Shown: piece by piece, positions 50,896-63,782 of the stretch
How the letters are laid out: every line of letters starts with the position of its first letter
Position numbering within the stretch: position 1 is the first letter of the stretch
Source: Heterodera schachtii
Lineage: Eukaryota; Nematoda; Chromadorea; Rhabditida; Heteroderidae
Direction of reading: 5' to 3'
NCBI GenBank assembly: GCA_023374025.1
Contig: SIJG01000001.1
Location: 5,624,328 to 5,688,327 of the forward strand
DNA: 64,000 nucleotides
Made by a program: the position numbers and the translations under genes
Notes under the pieces: generated by a model
What the model was told of the DNA's origin: nothing
The model's input: the letters and a program-made list of their open reading frames with translations, nothing else
Databases searched by the model: none

Positions 50896-53480
50896 ATGTC
50901 TGAGGAAAAATTTGAAGATGTTGATGGCTCTATTATTGGACAGAAGCGACAAAATACTGAAAACGGCGGCCCGGCCTCGAAGAAGGCGAATGTGATTGAG
51001 TCCGGTGATTCCTTTGTTTATTGCTAATCAAATTGGTCTTTCCTCTCTTAGACAACCTCCAAATCAAAGTTTTGATCCCTTCGGCGGCGGTCGGCGCACT
51101 GATCGGAAAAGGCGGCGAAACGATGCGCAATTTAAAGAACGACTCGGGCTGCCGTGTGCAAATGTCAAAGAACTTGGAAGTGTACCATGGGACATCGGAG
51201 CGCATTTGTTTGGTCAAGGGGAAACTTGCTGCGACAATGATTGTGTGAGTTGGGGAGGGATGGTAATTGTTGTTTTATGATTACCGAAAATTAAATTATT
51301 TTGTTTAGAATGGGCGCAATTTTGGAAAAAATCCAGGAAAAAATTGACGCCAACCACGCTTCTGACCATTTCGACCTGAAGGGATTGGACCGGACCAAAG
51401 AGGTTGGATGACGAGGGCATTTCCAATGCGACTTTTAATTTGTTGCAGATGAAATTTGTTGTGCCAAACACTTCCGCCGGAATGGTCATAGGAAAGAACG
51501 GCACGAGCATCAAAGAGATTCGGGACACAACAACGGGTCGGTTCAGCTTGAACATTTGACCAGCGCAGGAATTCAAATGTTGTAATTTTGGTTTTTCAGC
51601 AAACATCCAAATCTACCCCAAGGCGGGCTCTGAGGAGGCCAAAATTTCGGCCGAGCGAGTGATTACGGTTGGCCACGAATCGAACGAAGTTTTACTGAGC
51701 GCAGTGCAACGCGTTCTGGAAAAAGTGGTGGCTGATCCGATGCATGCGCAGCCAGTCCCAGCGGAGAGTCAGGTCGAGCAACAAAGGGACCAAAACAATT
51801 TCGGAATTTAGTTTTATTGAAGATATTATTAATAACAAAATTCATTTTTTAAAAAGATAATTCGATAATTAGGACATAAAAAGGGCGTTTCATTATATTA
51901 AATGTTTTCTCCTCACTTTGTCAGTTGGCTTCGGGCTTTGAATTCGGCGGATCGCGGCTCAGTGCCGGAAGCAATCAGTTTGGCGGAATTTCAAACATGG
52001 GCAACAATTCGGGTGAGCAGAAACCAAAGTGACCATTCGTGTGTCTTCTAAAACGCCTTTATTTTCAGAAGCGATGCATGGGAAATCATTTGGAGGGCCT
52101 TCCTTCAAATTCAATCCCCTCCAGGGGACGGGAAACAACGAGGCGAGTCATTGTTTTGAATGACTTCTCCATTCAGTGTATATTTTTCTAAACCATTCCC
52201 GTTCAGCTGTTGGCTTTTCTCGACAATTTGCAGTCCACTTTGCGCTCTTCCGGATTCAACGACCAATCGGTGTCAGAGGTGATGCAGGCGATGCAAGTGC
52301 TGGCCAAATACAACATAATGGTCAATTCCATCAAATTCCTCGCTGTGATTCCCCTTATTTAACGTGTGACTTTAGGGTCTTGGCCTGGGCCTCGGTGTTG
52401 CGGCGATGGCCCAAATGCGTAACACTGAGAGTGCGATGGCCCAGCAGAATGTGCTGCTTGGCGCTGCCGCATCGAATACGCCGTTGCAACAGCAACAGCA
52501 GCGCTACGATATCATGTCACAGTCGAACATCACCGGGTCACTGTTGGACTCGTCGCAGAACATTGACCAGGTACAGGAGAAATTTGGCATTTGATTTTGG
52601 CCTTTGCATTCAGTCAATCGTTGGCGGATCGGGCGGTGTTCTGATCGATGTGATGAGCCAAAAGAAGTCGGGCACAAATGGGACGAATACTTTCGCCAAC
52701 TCCGTGATCAAAGAACGCGTTGTGGAGGATGGACACACTGAACTTGAGGTGGACAGGCGTTTTTCCTATTTCTTTGGAATTTAAGCACTTTTGCATAAAA
52801 TGTGTTGTTTTTAAATTATTATTATTTTTTATTTTTTGCTTGAATTTTTGACAATAAATATAAGACAATTTGTTGCTTCTTTGAATTCAACAAAAACGTG
52901 TTTTTGGGCCACAATTAAATCAAATTATAGAAGTTGATTATTACAATTTAACTCCCTTGGACCCACCCCCACCCATCTCTTTAATTTTTAATTTAGATTG
53001 AGTTTCTTATATTAATTTTCCTAAATTTTATTTATTTTTATTCCTGCTGGCGTTTTCATATTTTTTGTGTTATGAATTTATTTATTATTTTTCAGGTTCC
53101 CGATAACATTGTCGGCGCCGTTTTGGGGCCCAGGGCGAAGACACTGATCGAAATTCAGCAGCTGAGCGGCTGCAAAATTGAGGTGCACAAGCGTGGCGCG
53201 AACACCGCCAGCCCGGGCGGACGCGTTGTGAGGTCGGTTTTGGCCAAATGTTTGTTCCCCGCCGGTGTTTCCCTCCGTGTTGATCATTTTGACTTTGGCA
53301 ATTCGTCTGATCAACGCCGCTTTCTTTCATTTATTTGTCATGCACTTTCCGATCATCACGCTCCTCTCTCTCTTCAGTTTAACTGGAGACAACAATAGCA
53401 TTCTGAATGGACGCATCATGATCGAGAAAGTTATTAACCAGGAACAGCAACGTCGTTCTATGATGGGCACCGCTCGCTGA
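50896..53480 (+). CDS. NOVA/pasilla-like RNA-binding protein with three KH domains
   Basis: Twelve exons: 50896-51004, 51052-51244, 51309-51402, 51449-51536, 51600-51772, 51925-52012, 52069-52142, 52207-52320, 52376-52570, 52614-52748, 53096-53232, 53378-53480; 500 residues. NOVA proteins bind YCAY-type RNA and regulate splicing. KH1 (IKVLIPSAAVGALIGKGG) and KH2 (KFVVPNTSAGMVIGKNG) have intact GxxG loops. A long Gly/Gln/Met/Asn-rich linker with a polyglutamine run follows. KH3 (VPDNIVGAVLGPRAKT) has GPRA where GxxG is expected. Intron 52143-52206 uses a GC donor. The ATG lies 229 bp after the FLYWCH gene stop on the same strand. Confidence 0.92.
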
Positions 53481-55543
53481 GTGTGCCTCCCGTGTTTCTG
53501 TCCATCTTCCAACCGATCACCGTCAATCTTTTCAATCCATCTTTTGTCATTTCTTTCTTTCTGATCTGTCTGAATGATGGGGTGTGACGCGGCGCATTTT
53601 CACCTAATTGGACATTTTTAGAATGCGATTATGGTCAATTAATAACACTGATCAGTTTCTCTTTTTGTTTTTGTCTATTCTCTCTTTTTCTTTCCCCTGG
53701 GACATTTCTGCGTTTCTGTCACACCCTAACTCTCTCTCTCTCTCTCTCTCTCTCTATTTCCATTCTCTGCCTCCGTTTCTGTCTGTCCGTCTGTTTGTGT
53801 GTGGTGACTCTTCCTCCTTAATATTACAACTTTTGCCAATTTTTAATTTGTCAAAAAAGTCGAAATTCGAAATCATTCATACCAAAAAACCATTATTCGC
53901 CCTCAAAAAACGACTTTATGCAAGCCAGCTAAAAGAAACGATTCATTATCCTTTTCCCATCATTTTCTGCGATCAAATTGCACTTTTCACTATTATTTTT
54001 CATCATTTGTTATTTCTTTAACGGAAGTCCGCTCTCGTTCTTTTTTTATTATTGAATAACCAGACAATTTTGCTCTTTGTTTATTTTCTCCGATTATCGC
54101 ATCATTACAATATTTTTCATCGTATTTTTTGTTAAATTTTCGTATTTCGTAAGATTTTCATCGATCATTTCATTATTCATTTCATTGCTGATCGCTTATT
54201 TAAGAATGGTTAAAAAATGAACAACGCTATTCGTAATTATCAACTGTAATTTATATCATTAAAGATGCTATCCTTTTTACATTCTTGTGCTTTTCAAAAA
54301 AGGGGTGGATTCTGCTGTTGCCTCCCCTAATTTTCATATCAGTCATCAAAATTAATTAGGTTTTTTGGGTTTTAGTCATTGCTTTTAAATTCTCGAACAC
54401 CGTTTGATCTTCTATTTACAAATCCATGGTATGTTTTCGTCGGCTTATTTCGCTTTCGAATTGCTCTCTTCGTTTTCAAATCAATCGTCGGCTGTTTAAT
54501 GCGTCAAATCGTTTCAATTTTCAGTCATTCATTTTCTTTCTGCTGACAATGAGCCATCACTTTCTAATGACCGTGAAAAGCCGTTGAAGATGCTTACCGA
54601 GCATACATTTGTTTATCTTTCAGGACAGGTTAAGCTGAGACCGTCAGCCTCTTAACGAAGTGACCGATGTGGAGAAGATCTCGAGACTGTGATCTATTTA
54701 TTACGAATTGAATACCAATTAAAGAGAAACGCGAATTAATTGCATTCGAAAAAATTAGCAAATGTTATGGGGTGTGAGTGAGAGTGGGTTAAAATGGGCA
54801 CTGATGCAGAATTATGGTCTCTTAACTTTTATTTTCCACCGAGTTTTTCGAGTGTGACCACGAATCCGACAACAGAATTTCTCCACACTTCCTAAACCCG
54901 GTACAGAATTCGAACAGAATTTGATTTTTTTTTATTGCCTAAACGCAGAAAATTTGTATATTTACCTTCTTCAGACTCATTGTTAGTGCTTCCGAATGAC
55001 GCCAATAATATTTATTCGAACATGAAATTATTCGGAAATGAAAAGTTGTGGTCCAAGAGACTTGGGTTTAACACCCTCGAAAAACCCGGTGGACAGGGTT
55101 TTTGAATCCAAAATGGAAATCTAAACGTTGATGCGTTTGAGGTATCAACCGCAGTCACTGGGGCTGGGTTTGGATGACCCTCAGAATTTAGCGCCCATAA
55201 TGTTCGAAATTCGGTTAAAACACTTCCGAATTTATTTTACATTTTTAAACAATGAACTGAATTTATTTTACATTTTTAAACAATGATAAAACTAATGAGA
55301 ATAATATTTCACATTAAGCGAAAAATGAAATTGAGGTCAATAGATAGATATCATTTAATGATCGGAAAAGGCCGGCCAATCACTGAAGCACTGTTTTCCT
55401 TTCCCTCCTCGTCCGTGCACCGCTTAACGACCACAACTTCGGAGGTTGCCGATTTAACACCATCCATTGAAGAAGACACAGAGCGAATTGCCACCCTGGG
55501 AAAACCGAGAACAGTGTCAAGAAAAAATAAAGCAAAACGGCCT
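53481..55543. other. Convergent 3' spacer with TC microsatellite and weak inverted repeat
   Basis: No gene is visible. A (TC)n tract lies at 53731-53755. An imperfect inverted pair occurs: CCACCGAGTTTTTCGAG at about 54837 and CTCGAAAAACCCGGTGG at about 55076. The stretch should hold 3' untranslated regions of the NOVA-like gene and, at its right end, of the CEP97-like gene. Confidence 0.5.
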
Positions 55544-58500
55544 TTACTTAATGTCTTCGGCCGGGTTCAAGTCCGTAATGCGCAGTCGCCGAGCTTTGGC
55601 TTTGACCGAGTCGCATTGCTTTCCGTTTAGGAACAGTTCATAAGCTGAAAGTACAAGCAGAGGGACGCTTTTGTAAATTTCAATAAACCGCTAATAAACT
55701 GAAAAACTCACAGTCCACGGAATTCATCAGCGGAATGGCATTCTCCCACATAATGTCCAACGCATCGTTGCCCTTCTCGCCGTTTTCGTGTCTTTTGCAG
55801 GTGATATTTATTGGGGTTGGGATGAGTAGTGAACGCAGTTGTCGGTCCAGAGCCTGACGATCAGACATTTCCATCTCCAATTGCTGAAAAGTATGGTGCT
55901 TAGGGGAATAAATGGTAAGCAAATGCATCGAGAAAATTGCCTTAATTTTTGCGGCCAATTCTTGGAAAGTCAGCACATGCGCTTCGTTGATGCCTGTCAG
56001 CAATTTGTTCTGCTCGACCAATTCGTTAACTTTGCTTTGCAATGCGCGAGGCGTTGGCTGTGGCGCGAGCGCCGGAGAAAGGCGTTTGGAGTGAAGGCCA
56101 ATGCTTGGCTTCCTCCGAATGTTGAGCTTACGGGCCAAATTGCTGAATCGTCCCTGAAATTTAAATTCAATATTTGGTTTACTTGATTTTTTTTTGTATT
56201 AAATAGTTCTATGTTAATATTGTCGTCACTGCCGAATCCTTCATTAGCAAAAGTGTCTATTATATATGATTCTGTCCTCATAATTTGTCTTGGAAGAATT
56301 GGAGCAAATGGGGACCCCATTTGGGAAGGATTCCACTGCCCCGTCCATCGTTTGCCATTGCCACCCCTCCCCCCCCTCTCCCCACCTTTTTCCTCCCGCT
56401 TCCTTTGCTTGAGCCTGCGCTCTCCTCGTCCTTTTGCTCCCCAACGATGCTCTTCCGTCTCATTGCGCCGACTTTCCGTTCGCTGTTTTGCATAATTTTG
56501 TGCCTGTGCCCCGCCGTTGACTTTGACGATGACAGCACCGGTCGCAGCGATTGCTTCTTCTGTTGTTGCTGAATGGCTTCGATGTCACTTTTTTGAAGGG
56601 TACTGAATTGTCGGTGACGCGCTGAACGCGCAGTGAGCGATGAAACATTGACAGGAATCCGTGAAGAAACGGGCGAGGAGACAGAAGCGGTGGACGAGGG
56701 AGGCAAAAGGCGGGAGGAAGGCGGAGGAAAGAGGGGCAGAGCATCCGGCGAGGGGGAAAAGGGAGGGGCAGCGCAAACGGACGAATGTTGCTGATGACCA
56801 ATCGAATCAGTTTCAGTCCTAAGGAAACCGGATTGAATTTTCATGGAGATATATGATGTCCAACTTCAAAAACAGACAAATTATTGAGACGACTGTTTCT
56901 TACTTGGAGAAATTCAATCGGACGGTGTCGAAACTGCTGCCGGACAAAATAACGGTGCGGGTGGGCGAAACAGGCGGTAGGACAAGCGTTGAGACTGTCC
57001 GATTCGTGTCACAACTACAAAATGGTAAACCCCTTATTTGTCCATTCATTCCCTCCTCACCCGTCCATCGCCGAATGACTCCGTTCTTTTGGCTTTTCCT
57101 CCTCCGCTTCTTCCGTCGTTTTGCTGATCAGTTGTACAACACTTTTGCTCATTATAATAGTGGGTGTCTTCTGTTGCTGTTCCTCCGCCGTTTTCGCTTC
57201 GCTTTTCTCGTTGGCAATTACTTCCGTTGTCTTTGGCTTCGTTTTTTTCGTTTGCGTTCGTCCGCCATTTCCCCCCATTTTGGTCGTTTTCATTGCTTTT
57301 GCGCCGCTTCGATTGCCATTTGTCGCTTTTTGTTGTCGCAGTTCTGGCGTTTGTCGTTCCGTCCTCTCCGTTCCCACGACTTTTTGTTCTTCGCCCATTT
57401 TCACGGCACTTTCGCCAATTTTGGCAGTTATTGCTGAGGACGATTGGCTCCGATTGTATTCCCTTCTCTTCTGAATCACCTTAAATGAACAAAAAACAAA
57501 ACATTGGCATTTATTCTGAGAAATATTTGCCATGGACAGTTTCTCGTCTTCCATCAGTGACACTTCGCCCTGTTCCGTCGGACATTGCCCTTCCAAATAG
57601 GCACAAAGTGCGGCATGGGCAGCAGTGCCAGGCCGAAAAGAGCGCGACCGACCGTCGGTGTGAAGCCATTCGCCTTAAAACGGAGAAGGAATTACACAAA
57701 CAAATGATGATGGCAATGAACAAATGAGCACACCTTTGAGTATTTCCTGTTCATTCAAAAAATACCCGTCCAATTGTTTAAGGTTGAGAACACACGAAAA
57801 GATGAAGGGACGGTAGGAAAACTGAAAACTTAGAAACCCTGTTTCGTTGAATATTTTAAATTAAATTTCGACAATTTTGAATGAAGTGTAGCCCCTCCCC
57901 CATTTTTTTGGCATTGGCGTACCGTCTGTAGACCAACATTATTCACTCGAGTGCACGGGTTGCCCATGACGATCAAAGTATCCTTAAAATTAAAAAACAT
58001 CCACGTTTCGAACTACACAAAACCGCACCAAAAACAATCCACAATTGTTCAAATGGTGAAATTCGCATAGGTCGGACAACAAATTGCCACCAATGTCCAA
58101 TATACGGAGGGAATTTCTTGGGAGAAAATTGCGGACGGAGTCCAACGAACGGATGGCATTGCCGTGCAAATCCAAATCAACGAGGGCAGTGAGCCGGGAA
58201 AGATTGGGCACCGATTTGAGGTGATTGGAGGCCAAATTGAGGTGACGAAGCCGAGAGAGTTGGTCAAGGACGGGGAAGTGCTGAAACGAATTGGAAATGG
58301 TGAAAAGAGAAATCCAAAGTTAAAAAATATTCACCTCAATTCGATTGTGCGACAGGTCCAATGTTTGGAGGAAGCAAAAACTGTTGAGGGAGCCCAACGA
58401 ACTGATCCGATTGTCAGTGAGACGAAGATGGACCAAATGGGAGGCCAACGGAGAGAGACAACGCATTTGGGAGAGTTCGTTGTGGGAGACATTAATCTGC

Positions 58501-59095
58501 GGAAGAAACCCACAATTCATCAAGGTTTTGAATTTGTCAATTTAATTTCCAATTTGGTATTCCGTTCGGAAAAAGTCTGGCGAATTGTCAAAAAACCTCG
58601 GTACACTGCTGCAGCGGAAGGTTGGCACAGTCCAACGACCGGAGAAAATTCTGCGAGACATTCAGCTGGCGAATGGGCGGCCGTTCGTCTCCGTCCGCCG
58701 CCGTCTGTCCTTTCTGTCTTTTGGCCCCCGCGTCGGTCAGTACGGCCAAATGCTTTCCCGACAAATCGACTATTCCGTTTTTCACTTCGCTCAAGAGATC
58801 AATTTCCGTTGCAGTTGTTGAGGTGGCATCAGCAGCAGAGCTGAAAGGTGGGAAAATTCACTAGAACAAAAATATTAGAAAAAACTTTTGGAGGTTTTTG
58901 TCAATTATTTTTCGGGTCACGGATTTTTTTGAAACTTTGCAGGCTAAAAATGGGAAAACTGACGAACCTAAGGCCAGCAGGGGTAGAAGAAAGTGAAATG
59001 GAGGGCGATTTGACGGAACAGAGAGTGGGCGACTGCGGCATTCGTGAATTTGAACGGGGGAATGGCGAAAGCGATGAATCGTTCACAATTTCCAT
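55544..59095 (-). CDS. CEP97-like centrosomal leucine-rich-repeat protein
   Basis: Twelve exons: 59095-58968, 58840-58597, 58496-58335, 58280-58029, 57982-57923, 57821-57734, 57673-57061, 57014-56904, 56818-56386, 56153-55941, 55883-55712, 55644-55544. The Leu-rich repeats run from VDLSGKHLAVL through LRLTDNRISSLGSL, LDLSHNRIE, LNLASNHLKSVP, LDLHGNAIRSL to LDIGGNLLSDL. They end in a cap (VMGNPCTR, FIFSCVLNLKQLDGYF) followed by GEWLHTDGRSRSFRPG, the block that in CEP97 reads EWLYSQGKGR-xx-RPG (from memory). CEP97 with CP110 caps centrioles and blocks cilium formation. A long Lys/Thr/Gln-rich linker, a Ser-rich region and a C-terminal coiled coil (NELVEQNKLL...RQALDRQLR) complete it. Intron 55940-55884 would use a GC donor; the alternative is a 19-residue read-through. 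Exon 57673-57061 may hide an intron. Ortholog status is inferred. Confidence 0.8.
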
Positions 59096-62058
59096 CCTTT
59101 TTAATGATTAATTTTAATTACAATTAGAAATCCTCTGTTAATTCATATTATATTAAATAATAATGAAAAAAAAAACAATTTGAAACTTATGCAAAGATAA
59201 TGAAAATTTGAATTGAAACTGAAATTAGCGCCTTATCAGTCGGTGTATCTCTCTCTCTTCTCCTCCTCCTTTCCTCTCTTCTGCTTGCAATTTTAATTAC
59301 GCATTCATTCACATTTTATTTTTCTTTGCGAATTAAAAACATAACACCAAAAATTTATATTTTAACAATAATTCAAAAAATACAGTACCTTCTTTATTTA
59401 TGCTTACTCAAGAACGGAGTAAAATTTTCAGATCCTGTTGCAGGATTGGAATTCAATTTTTTTTTTTGCCGGACGGAATCTCGCGGGATTAATCCCGCAA
59501 AAAACCTCGCATTTAAAATTACGGGATCCCACGCGAAAAAATGGCTAAAAGAAAAGTTTTATATAAATGTTTGACGAGCTGCGTCGGCGCCGCATTTGGC
59601 TTGAGGCGGGAGAGGCAGCATCGGTCAAACACTTTTCTGCGAAAACACCTTAAGGCCCAACGCAACCTTTCGAAGAGCCTTGGAAATTGCTGATCGAAGC
59701 GTTGAGAATAATCGAAAGAATGAAAACAAATACCCGGGTTTCTGATCGATATTTTTTCGAAATTTATCCCATTTTACTTTTTTTCTTTGGCTTGGTTTTA
59801 TGTATTTTAGAAGCCTTTTTAAAATAAAATTCATGCATTTAGTGTCAATTTAATTGTTCCTGGTTTTTGTCATTAATTTATCTTTCCAATTAGTGTGCAA
59901 AATATTGTCCTTTTTGGCGTTTTGAGCTGTTTAGTCTAACTTTGGAATGGCCTTTCAGAGTTGGGCTTTTCCTTTCTTCAAGAACACAAATTCGGTTCAT
60001 TTGTTTTCCCCACTTTTCGTGCCGTTCATTCTGTCCTTTTCTCCCCCCCCCCCCCCGTCGGCACTTTCCCTTTGCCTTTTCCCATCGATCGTTCGTTTTG
60101 AGCACCCTTTCCCCAAGCTGCTGCTACTTTCATTCCGTTATAATAAACAATGGTGATGTTCTGCTGCGTGTGATCTGATCAATGACCTTGAACTGAATTT
60201 CGATGCCCCACAAATAAATGATTACCGGCGGACGGGGGAGGGGGGAGGGGAGGGGGCGCATCTCCGGAAGAATTCGTTTGCTGTGCGGCGTTTGGACTGA
60301 CCGAAGCGCCGGGGGGGGGGGGCACAGAATGTGGGAGCAGTTCAATCAAAAGGAAAATGGGGAAGGAAAGTCCATCCATTCATTCATTCATCGCCATCAA
60401 AAATCAATTGATCCGCCCAATTGTTGCACAATTTTAAGGAATTTTTCGGAGTGAATGGGCGTTTTGTTTCATCGGCGCGCCGAATCGCTCGCTTTTGCCG
60501 TTGAATTCCGTGCGATTCCCTCCCCCCCCCCCCCCTCCGATTTGGGCATCACTTTTTCCCTCCCATTGCTTTATTTGCCATTGTTTTTGCGTTCGCTTAG
60601 CATTTTATATTTTCTCACCATTTTCAATTAGTGCCGCTTTTTCCTATTTTGGCTAAGTTTTAAGCTTTGTCCGTCCTTCTTCCATCTAATCGAATTTGCC
60701 CATCTGATCGGATAAACTGCTAAAAGTACGAAAGATTGTGAGAGGAGGAGGAGTTTCTTGCTGTGGAATATCCGGAACAGAATCTTAGGGCGACAACTAA
60801 TCCGATAATTAATGAATTAATCATAATTCCTTGCTGCCTTCGTGTCAGCTTCTCACGCTGTACTGCGAGCTAATTAATAATGATCAGAGCAGCAGCCGTA
60901 GCAATAACAGCACATCAGCAGCAGCAGCAGAGAGCATTTGGCTGTCCCCCCCCCCCCCCCCCCCCGAAAAATGTTATTTTTGAGATTTAAGGGCACCAGC
61001 AAAAAGCGGGAGAAGCCGGGGGGGGGGGGATGAAAATTGCGATGGCAATGTTGAAATTGGCTGTGCTGCTGGGCTGGATTAGAGTCGGCAGATCGGCTGC
61101 CCCCCCCCCCCCCACGGGTCCCTCCCCCTCCCCAAGGCGTACTTTCAACGCCCAAAGTGTTCTTTCCCTCCCCTCCCCTTTTTCTCATCATAAAATGCGA
61201 TCATTCCTTCTCCCCTCCCCCCTCCCCCCTCTCTCTCTTTCTCTCTCTCTCTCCCCAAGGCGCTTAAATCCGCCGCGCGTAAATAATGCATCAGCAAAAT
61301 ATAGCAGCAGAACATTCCCTCCCAAATAAGATCATACCGCCCGAGGGGACTGAGGAAAGAAAGGGAGGCGCGGAGCGGTGGGGGCAGACGGAGCGCCACC
61401 AGCGCCATTTGTGGGTCATTGGCGGGGTCGGATGGGTCGGCGGCGGATCGGATCGCTACCTCCGCTGCTGAGCCGTGGGGGCGGACAGCCCGCAAAACAA
61501 CGGCAATTCCCCCGGGGGCGCCGTCGGTTGTTCGGTTCGGTGTGGAGAGGAGATCACCGTCGCCCCACAACACCTTTACCGCATCATCGCCATAATACAC
61601 ACCGTTTCCCCCCCCCCCCCCCAAATGTTCGGTTTGTCCGTCGTCCCCCCCCCATCCCCCTCTTCCCGAGGGAGGTTTCCTCATGAAGCAGAGGCATCGG
61701 AAGTGCTATCCCTCCCCCTCCCCACTTCCTTCGACCGTCGCTTTCCCCTCGCGCCGCTCTCTCTGCTAACAATAAGCACTATCTCTCCCCTCAGTCCTCC
61801 CCCCCCCTTCCCCCTCCCGTCCATTGAAACCGTCTGAAGCGGCGGCGAATGATCGCTCCGTCCGATCATTCCCTTCGCTACCGCACCTCTTTTATCATTT
61901 TTGGGATTCCGTTTTTCAATTCTGTGTGGTATGGGCAGAATGATTAATCAAAATTCACTTAATTGCCCTCTTTTGGCGATTATTTTCCCATTGAAAAATG
62001 AGTGTCCGATTCTTTAACAGACCAAATGTTTTGGAGGCATAATTACCATTTATTATTA
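59096..62058. other. Gene-poor spacer upstream of the Kunitz gene
   Basis: No gene can be supported. Poly-C and poly-G tracts return (60043-60056, 60310-60320, 60523-60535, 60947-60965, 61100-61113, 61610-61622) with pyrimidine-rich stretches. A perfect 16 bp palindrome GCGGGATTAATCCCGC lies at 59483-59498. The right part presumably contains the promoter of the Kunitz gene. I see no TATA box. Confidence 0.5.
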
Positions 62059-63782
62059 ATGACCGGCCAACCATTGCTCACTTTGTTGTCAGTCTTTGCT
62101 CTTTTGTTGGTCAATCAGCCGCTGATCGAATCCGCTGGTCAGTCAGTCGTTCGCTGATCATTCTGATCGCTTCCCCTCAATCCGTTTGATCACTTTTGCT
62201 GATCACTTTTTTCCCTACCCCTCACTCCGTTTTCACCAATTCCCCCCCCCCCCCCCACTCTCTGAAGATGCACCTGCTGGAGTTGACCTGTGCAAACGCC
62301 AACCCTTCCGTGGCCGCTGTCCGCCCGGTCCCAATGGCGTCCAAATGCGGTCCCAATTTGTGCTTCGCTATTACGTGCGCAACGGGGAATGCATCTCCTA
62401 CCCCTACGGTATGCCCATTGGCACTCCGACATTTGAATTTTCGTTGGCCTTTCTTTGGCATTTTGCCATTAAATTTCCCCTTCAGGGCATTGCGTAAGCG
62501 ACGAGAATGAGCCGCGTTTGTTCCGCTACAAAGAGGAATGTGAGGAGCAGTGTCTGAACAAGGAAAGGGACGCCACTTACGCGACGGTCGGCCCAAAGAC
62601 GGGCGGTCCCTCCGCGCCGAACTCTTCGACAACTGCGACGGCATCCGCGAGTACTGGCACCACCAACGGACCACTGTCCGCATGCGAGCAACAGCGCCAA
62701 AAGGCATCGGCCCCTGCTGGAGGGGGCGGCTTCGTCAAGGGAGCGTTTGTGCCGGACTGTACGCCTCAGGGCGCCTTTGTGCCATTGCAGTGCGAACCGA
62801 GTGGCACGGAATGCTTTTGTGTGGACGCGGAAGGCATTGAGCTCACGCACTCGCGCACAAAGGGCGGCGAGGGGGCACCGAAGCCGAACTGTGAAAGTGC
62901 GTTACGGCATTTGTCGTTTTATCCCCCCCCCCCTCCGAAGCCTTTTCGGGGTGCTAAAAATTCCATAAAATCTGAGACTGAGGCTGCTTCCCTGATGTGC
63001 CCTTCCCTTCAGAGATTGCCTCTGCGCCGGCTCCGCTCAGCAACGAATGCACAGGCCAAGCAGAGGCGGGCCCGTGCATGGCATTCGCCGAACGATGGCA
63101 TTTTGACGAAAAGGCGCGGCACTGTGCGCCATTCAATTATTCAGGGTGTGGCGGCAACGGCAACAATTACGCCAGCGAAGAAGCATGGTCAGTCAGTCAT
63201 TAGGACAGTCATTAGGGACAGTTTGGGCAAATGGATGAGATGTGATGGATGTCAGAAGGAAACGCGGGATAAATAAAGGCTATAGGGGAACAATTTCAAA
63301 AGGGAGTCCTCAAAAAGGTGGGGGGATTTGTTGGAGACCGTTCTAATTTAGGGGGAGGGAAAATATTTAAGCATCACTCATTTATCAGCAAACAACGATG
63401 TGAGACGGAGATAAAGTGCTCGGGCACGGAGTTGCCGCTGAAGGACAGCAGCGGACAATTGGTCCAATGTTCGGCCGGGGCCAACGGCGGATGGTAAACG
63501 GAGTTTGGCACGGCACTGATCGGTTGCTCAATTATTGTGCCTTTTTGTTTAGTCCGATCGGATTCAAATGCCACCGAATTCAACAGACATCGGTCTGTTG
63601 TCCGGACATGCGCACGGAGAAAACGGCTGACAATGGCGGCGAAAACGGAGAAGACAAAGGCACTGATGAAGTGCCTTCATCACCGGCAGGGCTTTTGGTA
63701 TCGGACAAAAAGGCGGAGCCGAAACAGCAACAACAGGAGGAGAACACCTGCGCACTTCCGAAAGACCGCGGACCATGCGACA
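62059..63782 (+). CDS. Kunitz/thyroglobulin/lustrin multidomain secreted protein, 5' part (MLT-11-like)
   Basis: Six exons in phase before the window ends: 62059-62137, 62268-62408, 62486-62896, 63013-63187, 63389-63493, 63553-63782; the gene continues to the right. A signal peptide (LLTLLSVFALLLVNQPLIES) is followed by a Kunitz domain (CKRQPFRGRC, GECISYPYGHC, EECEEQC), a Ser/Thr/Gly linker, a thyroglobulin type-1 domain (ACEQQRQKA, FVPDCTPQGAFVPLQC, CFCVD), a second Kunitz domain (ECTGQAEAGPCMAF, CAPFNYSGCGGNGNN), a lustrin-type Cys-rich repeat (CSAGANGGCPIGFKCH, CCPD) and the start of a third Kunitz (CALPKDRGPCD). The family is serine/cysteine protease inhibitors of the extracellular matrix. 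The order resembles MLT-11, needed for moulting in C. elegans. Start chosen from the signal peptide and in-phase first exon. Confidence 0.87.

Noticed and set aside
55283..55630. Plus-strand 115-codon frame near the CEP97-like gene
   Set aside because: It overlaps the last exon of the minus-strand gene, whose spliced coding frame is far better supported.
59483..59498. Perfect palindrome GCGGGATTAATCCCGC
   Set aside because: Single copy with no gene near enough to call an operator; may be a repeat fragment.
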